Source: Halobacteriales archaeon QH_6_64_20
GTDB lineage: Archaea; Halobacteriota; Halobacteria; Halobacteriales; Halococcaceae
Reading direction: 5' to 3'
NCBI GenBank assembly: GCA_003021235.1
Contig: PXQR01000018.1
Location: 1 to 54,694 of the forward strand
DNA: 54,694 bases
Both the position numbers and the translations under genes were made by a program. Every line of letters starts with the position of its first letter. Position 1 is the first letter of the stretch. Positions 8,973 to 16,490 of this stretch are shown in pieces. The notes beneath the pieces are model-generated. The model searched no databases and had not been told where the DNA came from. It saw nothing but the letters and a program-made list of their open reading frames with translations.

Positions 8973-9419
8973 ATGGACTGGGACCAGCGGCTCGCGGGAA
9001 ACCTCACGTCGGAATCGGAGGCGTACGGCTACACGCTCACGATCTGGGGGATGGGCGCGTTGCTCATCAATCAGTACTCGACGCCGAACGCCGTCCAGGT
9101 ATTTTCGTTCGTCGGCGGCGGTCTCTTGGGGTTCGCTGTCCTCGCGTTGCTCGCCTTTCGTAGTCTGTTCGCTCGGGAGGACCCGGACGAGAACGATCAA
9201 CTGATCGTCGCCTCGATGATCCACTTCGTCGGGACCGGCGGTGCGCTATCGATAGGCTATCTCCTGCTCGAAGCGACTCGCTTCTATACGCCCCTTCCCG
9301 CGGCTGCGGGCTTTCTGTTCGCGGGCTTCGAAGCGACCGTCGTCTACAACCTCTTGTTGCTGGGCGAGACCTTCCTCGTGCGGATAACTCCCCTCGTCGA
9401 TACGGAATCGACGGGGTAA
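8973..9419 (+). CDS. Four-helix membrane protein of unknown function
   Basis: A 148-residue protein with four predicted membrane helices: about 20-38 (TLTIWGMGALLINQYS), 43-63, 80-98 and 108-130. Short polar loops include an acidic FAREDPDENDQ loop. I recognise no motif. It begins with MDWDQRLAGNLTSESEA, a soluble acidic N-terminus. It is divergent from the antiporter gene with about 180 nt between starts, so the two could share a control region. Role unknown. Confidence 0.65.
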   Translation: MDWDQRLAGNLTSESEAYGYTLTIWGMGALLINQYSTPNAVQVFSFVGGGLLGFAVLALLAFRSLFAREDPDENDQLIVASMIHFVGTGGALSIGYLLLEATRFYTPLPAAAGFLFAGFEATVVYNLLLLGETFLVRITPLVDTESTG

Positions 9420-9505
9420 AGCCGCTACCCGACGGTATAGACCGCGATCGTTCGACGACCGCCGGGAGAAACTACTTGCCGGCCCGTGGAGTACCACGAC
9501 CCATC

Positions 9506-11509
9506 ATGCAGTCTCTAGGCGAGTTCGACGAGGTAGTTCACGAGCCGTCCGCGGAGTTCGTTCAGTCGACGAACGTCCGGGCGTTCATGGACGCCTACGA
9601 CATCGCGGAGTACGACGAGTTGATTTCCCGCACTACGGGAAGCGTCGAGGGGGTAGACGAATCGGGTATCGACTGGTTCTGGGACGAGTTACCCGAGTAC
9701 CTCGGGATCGACTTCTACACCGAGTACGACGCGGTCCGGGACGACAGCGAGGGCCCGCAGTTCACCGAGTGGTATCCCGGCGGCGAGATCAACATCGCAC
9801 ACAACACGCTCGATCGCCACGCCGCGCCCAATAGCGAGACTCGGAACACGGTCGCCTGTATCTGGGAGGGCGAACCGGGCGAGGTCCGCCGGGTTTCCTA
9901 CCACGATCTCCATCGCCAGGCGAACCGGGTCGCGAACGCGCTCGACGAGCGGGGTATCGAGGAGGGCGATACGGTGGGTCTGTATATGCCGATGGTCCCC
10001 GAGGTGATCTCGATCCTGTACGGTTGTTTCAAAGTCGGCGCGATCGCAGTGCCCATATTTTCGGGGTTCGGCGTCGACGCGACCGCCACTCGGATCGCGG
10101 ATGCGGAGCCCACAGTTCTGTTCACTGGCGACGGCTTCTATCGCCGCGGCAACGAGGTTCGTCTCAAGGCAGCCGCCGACGACGCGATGTCCGAGGCGGG
10201 CCACGTCGAGCATACGATCGTCTACGAACGGTTCGGCCCGGTCGCGGAAACCGGGACGCCGATGGACAAGGGCGACGAGACCTGGGCCGAGGCGGTCGGG
10301 ACGGCGAGCCCGGCGTTCGAAACCCGCCAACTCGATTCGAGTGCCGAGTCGATGTTGCTCTACTCCTCGGGAACGACCGGCGAACCGAAGGGCATCGTCC
10401 ACACCCATGCCGGACTCCTGACCCAGTGTGCCAAGGAGATCTACTTCGGGTTCGATCACAATCCCGCCGATCGCTTCTTTTGGGTCTCGGATATCGGGTG
10501 GATGATGGGTCCCTGGAGCCTCATCGGCAACCACACCTTCGGCGGCACGATCGTGATGTACGAGGGCGCGCCCGATCATCCCGACCCCGATCGCTTCTGG
10601 GAGATCATCGAGCGCCACGGCGTGTCGGTCTTTGGCATCTCGCCGACGGCGATCCGCGCGCTCAGAAAGCAGGGCGACGAGTGGGTTTCCGGCCACGATC
10701 TGTCGAGTTTGAGACTATTGGGATCGACCGGCGAGCCGTGGGATCCCGAATCCTGGCTGTGGTTCTACGAGCAGGTCGGGGGCGGCGAAGCGCCGATCAT
10801 GAACATTTCCGGAGGGACTGAGATCTGTGGGTGTTTCCTGATGCCGATGCCGAACCAGCCGCTCAAGCCCTGTACGCTCGGCGGCCCGGGTCTCGGGATG
10901 GCCGTCGACATCGTCGATCCGGATGGCGAGTCAGTGGCTGAGGAGGGAGAACGTGGATTCTTGGTCTGTCGGGACTCGTGTCCTTCGATGACCAAATCGC
11001 TCTGGTCGAGCGACGAGCGGTATATCGAGGAGTACTGGTCGTCGTTCGAAGACCCTCCGATGTGGGATCACGGCGACTGGGCCCAGAAGGACGCGGATGG
11101 CTTCTGGTTCCTCCACGGGAGAGCGGACGACGCGCTGAACGTCGCCGGCCGAAAAGTGGGTCCTGCGGAGGTCGAAGGCGCGCTCATGGATCACGACGCG
11201 GTGAACCAGGCGGCGGCGGTCGGCGTCCACGACGACACCACCGGCACGGCGGTCGTTACCTACGTCGTCCTGGAAGACGCCGAAGAACCGTCCGATGCCC
11301 TGCGCGAGGAACTGCGCGGGCGGGTCGGCGAGGACCTGGGCAAGCCGTTCCGTCCCCGGGAGGTGCTGTTCGTCGAGGAGTTCCCGAAAACCCAGAGCGG
11401 GAAGATCGTCCGTCGGGCGATCTCCGCGGCCTACCAGGGCGAGGATCTCGGCGACATGAGGTCGATCGAGAACCCCGACGCATTGGAGGGGATCGAGGCG
11501 GCACAGTAG
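9506..11509 (+). CDS. Acyl-CoA synthetase (AMP-forming), acetyl-CoA synthetase-like
   Basis: A 667-residue adenylate-forming ligase that activates a carboxylic acid to its CoA ester. Core motifs: A3 LLYSSGTTGEPKGIVHTHAG, A5 NISGGTEICG, A7 HGDWAQKDADGFWFLHGRADD, A8 LNVAGRKVGPAEVEG and A10 PKTQSGKIVRR with the catalytic and acetylatable Lys. Length and N-terminal extension match the Acs subfamily, but the A5 motif is GGTEI instead of the WWQTE of true acetyl-CoA synthetases. A different short or branched acid is therefore likely. The ATG at 9506 gives the family start; an ATG 30 nt upstream is less likely. The DehI homologue follows 78 nt downstream on the same strand. Confidence 0.9.
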   Translation: MQSLGEFDEVVHEPSAEFVQSTNVRAFMDAYDIAEYDELISRTTGSVEGVDESGIDWFWDELPEYLGIDFYTEYDAVRDDSEGPQFTEWYPGGEINIAHNTLDRHAAPNSETRNTVACIWEGEPGEVRRVSYHDLHRQANRVANALDERGIEEGDTVGLYMPMVPEVISILYGCFKVGAIAVPIFSGFGVDATATRIADAEPTVLFTGDGFYRRGNEVRLKAAADDAMSEAGHVEHTIVYERFGPVAETGTPMDKGDETWAEAVGTASPAFETRQLDSSAESMLLYSSGTTGEPKGIVHTHAGLLTQCAKEIYFGFDHNPADRFFWVSDIGWMMGPWSLIGNHTFGGTIVMYEGAPDHPDPDRFWEIIERHGVSVFGISPTAIRALRKQGDEWVSGHDLSSLRLLGSTGEPWDPESWLWFYEQVGGGEAPIMNISGGTEICGCFLMPMPNQPLKPCTLGGPGLGMAVDIVDPDGESVAEEGERGFLVCRDSCPSMTKSLWSSDERYIEEYWSSFEDPPMWDHGDWAQKDADGFWFLHGRADDALNVAGRKVGPAEVEGALMDHDAVNQAAAVGVHDDTTGTAVVTYVVLEDAEEPSDALREELRGRVGEDLGKPFRPREVLFVEEFPKTQSGKIVRRAISAAYQGEDLGDMRSIENPDALEGIEAAQ

Positions 11510-11587
11510 TTCTGCATCTCGGTCGTGTCTCCTGCTCGACGACCGATCGGCAAGGGTTCATACCCGGCGGTCCGGTACCTCACGAGA

Positions 11588-12502
11588 ATGGACACCGGAG
11601 AGCAACTCTACGAAACCGAGGCGACCGGCTGGCAACGCGGCCTGTACGACGATATCAAACATACCTTCCGCGCGCCGATCGTCAACTGGATATTTCGCAC
11701 GACGATGGCCAACTATCCCGACTTTCTGCGGTACGCCTGGGGCCAGTTGAAACCACTCTATACCACGCGGGCGTTCGCTCGCTTTTCAACGGACTATCGC
11801 GATGCCGCGCTCTCGCCGGTCGAGAGTTCGGGGGACGCGGCCGATTCGAGCGCCAGCGGTTCCTCGATACCGATCTACCGCCGCGAGGACCTCGGGGTCG
11901 CGCCCGCCGAATACCGCGAGCTCCGGGGCCAGCTCGCAACGTTCGACGTCGTCGCGCCCCGACTCGCCGTGCTGTTCGAGGTTACCGATCGGGCGTTACA
12001 CGACGAACCCGTCGGGACGGAACCCGACGAGAACTATGCCGCGACGGCACCGCCTCCCGCCTGGCTCGACCGCGACCGCGGGCGCTCGCCTACGATGATC
12101 GCCGCCGGCGAGGTCCCCGACAATCTCGGCGGCGTCGTCGAGTCGATCGAGGACTTCCACGGTCTCAGTGGTACTCTACCGAGCATCTACCGGTGTCTCT
12201 GTCAGTGGCCGGCGTACCTCGATCGGGCCTGGGCGGACCTCGAACCGGTAGTTAGGAGCGAGGGGTTCGAGGCGGCCTGCGAGGGGGCCCGCGAACGCAC
12301 CGAGGCGTTCGCCGCGGCGACGCCCTACCGCCCGCGTCTCGACCCCGATTCCTTGGACGAAGTCGGGTTCGACGACGCGGCCATCGAGGACCTCCAGGAG
12401 CTGTTCGAACGGTTCAATCGGGGTGCCGTAGAGACGGTGATCCCCGCACTGCCGGTTTACGCCGCGACACTCGACGCGAGCGGGTGTCGGGAACTTCGCT
12501 AA
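11588..12502 (+). CDS. DehI-family 2-haloacid dehalogenase homologue
   Basis: A 304-residue all-helical protein. Two internally similar halves are visible: FRAPIVNWIFRTTMANYPDF ... WGQLKPLYTTRAF in the first and LSGTLPSIYRCLCQWPAYLD ... WADLEPVVRSEGF in the second. This pseudo-twofold repeat of about 130 residues is the hallmark of the DehI (non-stereospecific 2-haloalkanoic acid dehalogenase) fold. Haloarchaeal members are annotated by similarity only, and activity on haloacids has not been shown here. The gene follows an acyl-CoA synthetase, so the pair could convert a substituted acid and then activate the product, which is inference. The start at 11588 (MDTGEQLYETEATGW) matches the family start; a longer in-frame ATG at 11525 was rejected. 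Confidence 0.75.
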   Translation: MDTGEQLYETEATGWQRGLYDDIKHTFRAPIVNWIFRTTMANYPDFLRYAWGQLKPLYTTRAFARFSTDYRDAALSPVESSGDAADSSASGSSIPIYRREDLGVAPAEYRELRGQLATFDVVAPRLAVLFEVTDRALHDEPVGTEPDENYAATAPPPAWLDRDRGRSPTMIAAGEVPDNLGGVVESIEDFHGLSGTLPSIYRCLCQWPAYLDRAWADLEPVVRSEGFEAACEGARERTEAFAAATPYRPRLDPDSLDEVGFDDAAIEDLQELFERFNRGAVETVIPALPVYAATLDASGCRELR

Positions 12503-12568
12503 CCCGACGTTTCGGTGCATTGGTGCTCGGCCTCGAGCCCGGCGCTCGGATCGCTGACTCCGGGACGA

Positions 12569-13147
12569 CTATGCCGGCTCGAAGACGTGGAGCGGCCAGT
12601 CGGTCTCGTGATCGAGCGCGAACTCCCGTTCCTCCTCGGTGAGTTCCCGGACGGTCAACTCGACGGGCGTTCCGATCTCCACGTCGTCGTAATCGGCCGC
12701 GACCCGGCCGGTGAGCCGCGCGCCCGAGTCGAGTTCGACGATCGCGATCGTGAGCGGGGCGTCGGCCGCGAACGCGGGGGCCGGCCGACGTACTTCGGTG
12801 TAGGTGACGATCTCCCCATTCCTCGATAGCTCCTCGACCGCGATCTCGCGGCTTCCACAGGCGTAACAGGCCGGCCGCGGCGGGACGAGCACGGTGTTAC
12901 ACCCGTGACAGCGCCCGCCGACCAGTCGCTCCTCGGCGAGCGCCGAGAAGAACCCGGGCAGGACGAAGTGACTTTCGGCGGTGAGTTCTTCCGATGTGAC
13001 TCGCCCCTGCCGTCCCGGCGACCCGCCGTCGGTCTCGATAGCGTCGCCGCCAGTGCCGGTTCCGTCGATCCCGCCGGTTCCGTCGGTTCCGTCGGTTCCA
13101 TCGATGGCATCGGTTCCGTCGTCCTGCTCGCCGTTCGGTCCCGTCAT
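12569..13147 (-). CDS. DUF35 zinc-ribbon/OB-fold acyl-CoA-binding partner of thiolase
   Basis: A 192-residue protein with a rubredoxin-like zinc knuckle (CHGC ... CYAC) followed by an OB fold (GEIVTYTEVRRPAPAF ... TGRVAADYDDVEIGTPVELTV). In archaea DUF35 proteins bridge acetoacetyl-CoA thiolase and HMG-CoA synthase, binding CoA intermediates. This copy sits 1 nt downstream of a thiolase stop, so the two are translationally linked and probably form a complex. The first 50 residues are a low-complexity Gly/Thr/Asp tract (DGTDGTDGTGGIDGTG) encoded by repeated GGTNCC-type units. This tract is variable and probably disordered. Confidence 0.85.
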   Translation of the reverse strand: MTGPNGEQDDGTDAIDGTDGTDGTGGIDGTGTGGDAIETDGGSPGRQGRVTSEELTAESHFVLPGFFSALAEERLVGGRCHGCNTVLVPPRPACYACGSREIAVEELSRNGEIVTYTEVRRPAPAFAADAPLTIAIVELDSGARLTGRVAADYDDVEIGTPVELTVRELTEEEREFALDHETDWPLHVFEPA

Positions 13148-13148
13148 C

Positions 13149-14315
13149 TCAGGTCGCCTCCAGGACGTGCGCGACGGTCACGGCGTCGGCGACGCCGCCC
13201 TCGTTCACCAGCAGTGCTCGGTTCGCGTCCTCGACCTGCCGATCCCCTGCACCGTCGGTGAGCTGTTCGTAGGCCTCGATCGCCTGATAGAGTCCCGTCG
13301 CCCCGATCGGGTGACCCCGCGCCTTGAGTCCGCCGCTCGTGCTCACCTCGACGTCCGTCCAGTCCGCCGAACGCTCGCCGGGATCGAGCGCGCTCTCGAC
13401 GCCGGCTCCCCGCGGCGCGAACCCGACGGCTTCGGCGAGCAACGGCTCACAGACGGTAAACGCGTCGTGGACCTCCGCGACGTCGACGTCTTCCGCGTCG
13501 ATCCCCGCTTCCTCGTAGGCCTGGCCGGCCGCCCGGTGTGCGCCCTCGACGAAGGTGAGATCGCGGTCGGCGACCGCGAGGTTGTTGGTACCTGCGCCGA
13601 CGCCGGTGACCCGCGCCGTCTCGGACTCTTCGGTGAGCGTTTCGGCGACTTCCTCGCTCGCGACTACTACCACCGCGGCCCCGTCGCTCACGGGCGCACA
13701 GTCGAACAGCTTGAGCGGGCGGGCGACGTATTCCGAATCGAGCACGGTGTCGACGTCGATCGCCGAGCGGTACTGCGCACGCGGGTTCGCCGTGGCGTTG
13801 CGGTGGTTCTTGACGGCGATCCGCGCGAAATCGGCCTCGCTCGCCCCGGTTTCGTGACAGTAGCGCTTCGCGAGCAGTGCGTACTGGCTCGGCGCGGTGA
13901 TCCCCGAGCGCTGTTCGAGCGCCCGGTCGAACGCCGCCGAGAGCGCGTCGGTCGCCCCCGCCGTCCCGCCGGCGGTCATCTTCTCGACGCCACAGGCGAG
14001 GGCGACGTCGCACTCGCCCGACCTGACGTCTCGTACCGCGTGGCGTAACGCGAGCGCGCCCGCGGCGGCACAGCCTTCGACGCGCTCGGCCGGCGTGTGA
14101 CGGAGACCGGCCCACTCCGCCAAGAGGGTGCCGTACATGATCTGGTGTTCGTAGGCCTCCGACTGGTTGCCGACGTACAGCGCGTCCGTGATCTCCGCGG
14201 GGTTGGGCAAGTCCTCGAACGCTTCGGCGAGCGCGATCGAAAAGAGGTCCCGGCCGGTCAGTTCGCTCTCGCCGACCGGCGAGGCCCCGACCGAGACGAT
14301 TACTGGACCAGACAC
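13149..14315 (-). CDS. Thiolase-family protein (acetyl-CoA C-acetyltransferase-like)
   Basis: A 388-residue thiolase of the archaeal SCP2-like type. The acylated Cys is in the RVEGCAAAGALALRHAV motif, the HDAFTVCEPL segment carries a catalytic His, and the C-terminal GLKARGHPIGATG loop carries the CoA-site His. It condenses or cleaves acyl-CoAs in mevalonate synthesis or fatty-acid breakdown. The start is GTG (MSGPVIVSVGASPVGES). It is paired with the DUF35 gene 1 nt downstream, the usual archaeal thiolase/DUF35 arrangement. No HMG-CoA synthase is next to it, so a beta-oxidation-like role is equally possible. Confidence 0.9.
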   Translation of the reverse strand: MSGPVIVSVGASPVGESELTGRDLFSIALAEAFEDLPNPAEITDALYVGNQSEAYEHQIMYGTLLAEWAGLRHTPAERVEGCAAAGALALRHAVRDVRSGECDVALACGVEKMTAGGTAGATDALSAAFDRALEQRSGITAPSQYALLAKRYCHETGASEADFARIAVKNHRNATANPRAQYRSAIDVDTVLDSEYVARPLKLFDCAPVSDGAAVVVVASEEVAETLTEESETARVTGVGAGTNNLAVADRDLTFVEGAHRAAGQAYEEAGIDAEDVDVAEVHDAFTVCEPLLAEAVGFAPRGAGVESALDPGERSADWTDVEVSTSGGLKARGHPIGATGLYQAIEAYEQLTDGAGDRQVEDANRALLVNEGGVADAVTVAHVLEAT

Positions 14316-14416
14316 GTGTCTACGATCAACACGGATGGACTTAAGCGCTCGCCGGTTTCTCGGCGCTCGTCGCTATCGAGGGAAGGACGAGCTCTAGTCC
14401 GTACTCCGACGGCTCC

Positions 14417-14545
14417 TCACCGTAAGAGACGGAGCGCGACGCCCGCTATGATGACGATGAGCCCTGCGATCGTCGCGAAGGGCGGGATCGGCACGAACAA
14501 CAGCGCAACGCCGGCGAGGATCACCCAGGTCGATCGTTGAACCAT
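14417..14545 (-). CDS. Very small membrane protein
   Basis: A 42-residue peptide, MVQRSTWVILAGVALLFVPI followed by PPFATIAGLIVIIAG and ending VALRLLR. The two hydrophobic segments are separated by a Pro-Pro-Phe turn, giving a hairpin in the membrane. The basic ends suggest both termini are cytoplasmic. Peptides of this kind occur widely in haloarchaea; function is unknown. It lies about 100 nt from the thiolase start on the same strand. Confidence 0.5.
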   Translation of the reverse strand: MVQRSTWVILAGVALLFVPIPPFATIAGLIVIIAGVALRLLR

Positions 14546-14729
14546 ACTCCGGGTCTTTCCCGTTCGACGGATAGGCGTTGTGCCTGCCCACGCACCGCGT
14601 AGCTCGGGGCAACGATCGTCGGGGCTCGTCGCGTTCGGGGAACTCGATCGTCGCTGGTCGACGAAAGGGGGGTGACCGACGACCGATCGCCGGCGGACGG
14701 TTCATGCATCGTCGGCGCTACCCATCTAC

Positions 14730-15463
14730 ATGGCTCGGAACCACCGCGACGAGGCCACTGTTGCGCTGATCGATCGCGACGTCGAGCGCGCGGCGGACAC
14801 CTACACGCGCGCCGCCTACGGAACCCTCGCCGGGTTCGAAAACGAGGGCGAGGACCGCGATCCCCTGGGAGCGGACGCCCGATGGGCGGGCTACGGGCTC
14901 TCGTATCTCCTGCTCGCCGGGGCCTGCTATCGCGCCGGGCGTGCTGTGGGGAGTTCGTCGGCGACTTCGGAACCGTCGGTAACATCGATACCGATGGCGG
15001 TAGCAGCGGTGCTGACGACGGCGGTAACGGTAACGGCGATGGCAACGCCAGCGGTAACGACGCCGATGGCGACGAGGACGGATACGACCGCGCGATCGCG
15101 GCGTACGCGAGTTCCGAAATCGACGACCCGATGTCGTGGGCGACGTCGCCGATGGCCGAAGCCGCCCGCCGTGGGCCCCAACAGCTCGCCCGAAACACGC
15201 CCCACAGTTTCAACTGGGACGAGCTCCACGGCTCGGACCCCGATTCGGCCTCGTATCTCGTCCATCGCCCCCGGTTCAAGCGCTCACGGCTTCCTGCCGC
15301 GGTTTCGCACGTCGCGGACGTGGGCTACGTCCATCCGCCGCGGGGATCGACCGAGCACAACAACGCGACGTGGCGCTGTCCGGAGTGCGATCGTAGCGAG
15401 GTGAACTGGATCGCGGGCGAGACGATCTGTCTCGACTGTAGCGTCCGTATGGAAGAAAAATAG
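14730..15463 (+). pseudogene. Frameshifted zinc-ribbon protein gene
   Basis: The first half reads well in one frame (MARNHRDEATVALIDRDVER ... GLSYLLLAGACYRAG). The second half reads in another frame from about 14930: CCGEFVGDFGTVGNID, a Gly/Asn/Asp-rich tract, then PMSWATSPMAEAARRGPQQLA, FNWDELHGSDPDS and a C-terminal zinc ribbon CPECDRSEVNW ... CLDC. The same two blocks occur in single haloarchaeal proteins of roughly 280-300 residues as I remember them, with 30-40 more residues between them. The join near 14925-14945 thus looks like a deletion that also shifted the frame. The low-complexity tract at 14990-15090 is a GGTAACGGCGAT-like repeat. The first part alone could give a 224-residue product with a nonsense tail ending at 15404. 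Confidence 0.6.
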
Positions 15464-15562
15464 AGCAACGACGACCCGATCGGCCGCCTGGCGTCGCTGA
15501 TCGACCTGAGATAGTCGATCGTCGAGCGACACTGACTCGACGAGTCGGTGTGACCGACGGGA

Positions 15563-16354
15563 CTACGCGTCGTCGAGCGGAACGTCTGCCACGTCGATCA
15601 CCGTCGGTTCGGAAGCGTTTGCGCCGTCGCCTGCAACGACCGCGACTTCTCCCTGAGTTTCGGCGTCGGGCAGGAGGATCACCCCTCCACAGGCGAGCGA
15701 TGCACACACTCCGGCGACGACGGTGCGAGGATCGGAAAGCGGCGCGCGTACCGCGACCTCGATTCCCGGATCGAGGCCCTGCGTTTCGACGACCCGCTCC
15801 GCGGCGGTCACTAAATCGCCGTGGGCGTGCTCTCCGCTACTCGTCGTGAGGGCGACGTCCCCGTTGCTCACGTCGCTCGGCGGAAAGGTCGGGTTCTCGC
15901 TCCAGACGTCCCGCTCGAAGTACGCGACCTCGGGATCCTCGGGGCGTGCGCCGTACGCGACACGCTTCGTCGCCGCCGTCGTCGAAAAGTCGTCGATACC
16001 GTCGGCCGGTGCGACCAGCACGCGTGCGTCGATTTCTTCCTGGTCTTCGTCCGACGTCCCGTTACCCGAAGCGTCGACGGGGACGAACCGAGCGGTGGCG
16101 CCCAACAACGCTGCACCGAACAGGGCGAGAACCGATTCGGGCGTCGGGAGGTCGGCGATCGCGACCGTTCGGCCCGGGCCGACGCCGAGCTGTCGACAGA
16201 AGTTCCCGGTCTTTCGCGCGTCGGTGAGCAGTCGGGGAGCGTCGTACCGGCGCTCGGGGTCACCCGGCGCGGAGAGCACATCGGCCCCATCGTCCGCTTT
16301 TCCGTCGCGCTCCGCCCGGCGTTCGAGGAGACCGCCGAGGGTGTCTGCGGGCAT
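15563..16354 (-). CDS. Half-sized AMP-binding (acyl-CoA synthetase-like) protein
   Basis: A 263-residue protein similar to the N-terminal part of adenylate-forming enzymes: FCRQLGVGPGRTVAIADLPT ... VLALFGAALLGATARFVPVD resembles the A1/A2 region. ALTTSSGEHAHGDLVTAAERVV resembles the A3 P-loop but lacks the Thr/Ser-Gly-Thr-Thr-Gly core and the following Lys. The A5-A10 motifs and the C-terminal lid domain are missing. The gene ends cleanly, so it looks like a conserved short paralogue more than a recent truncation. Ligase activity is unlikely; a CoA- or nucleotide-binding regulatory role is a guess. It is divergent from the Dna2-like gene with 136 nt between starts. Confidence 0.65.
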   Translation of the reverse strand: MPADTLGGLLERRAERDGKADDGADVLSAPGDPERRYDAPRLLTDARKTGNFCRQLGVGPGRTVAIADLPTPESVLALFGAALLGATARFVPVDASGNGTSDEDQEEIDARVLVAPADGIDDFSTTAATKRVAYGARPEDPEVAYFERDVWSENPTFPPSDVSNGDVALTTSSGEHAHGDLVTAAERVVETQGLDPGIEVAVRAPLSDPRTVVAGVCASLACGGVILLPDAETQGEVAVVAGDGANASEPTVIDVADVPLDDA

Positions 16355-16458
16355 ATTCGATCACGGTGGCGGCGCAGGCAAAAACGCGCCGTCACGAGGA
16401 CGGTATCGGGAACTCGTGACCCGACGGACGGATCGCCCTGCAACTCCCGGACGACAAC

Positions 16459-16465
16459 TTTATTG
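16459..16465 (+). promoter_or_regulatory. TATA box of the Dna2-like gene
   Basis: TTTATTG lies 26-32 nt before the GTG at 16491. This is the canonical position for a leaderless haloarchaeal transcript and decides in favour of the GTG start. Confidence 0.6.
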
Positions 16466-16490
16466 AACCATCGCGCGCGACTCGGATAAC

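Noticed and set aside
12981-14048. 355-codon frame opposite the thiolase and DUF35 genes
   Set aside because: Antisense shadow; the minus-strand thiolase and zinc-ribbon motifs are decisive.
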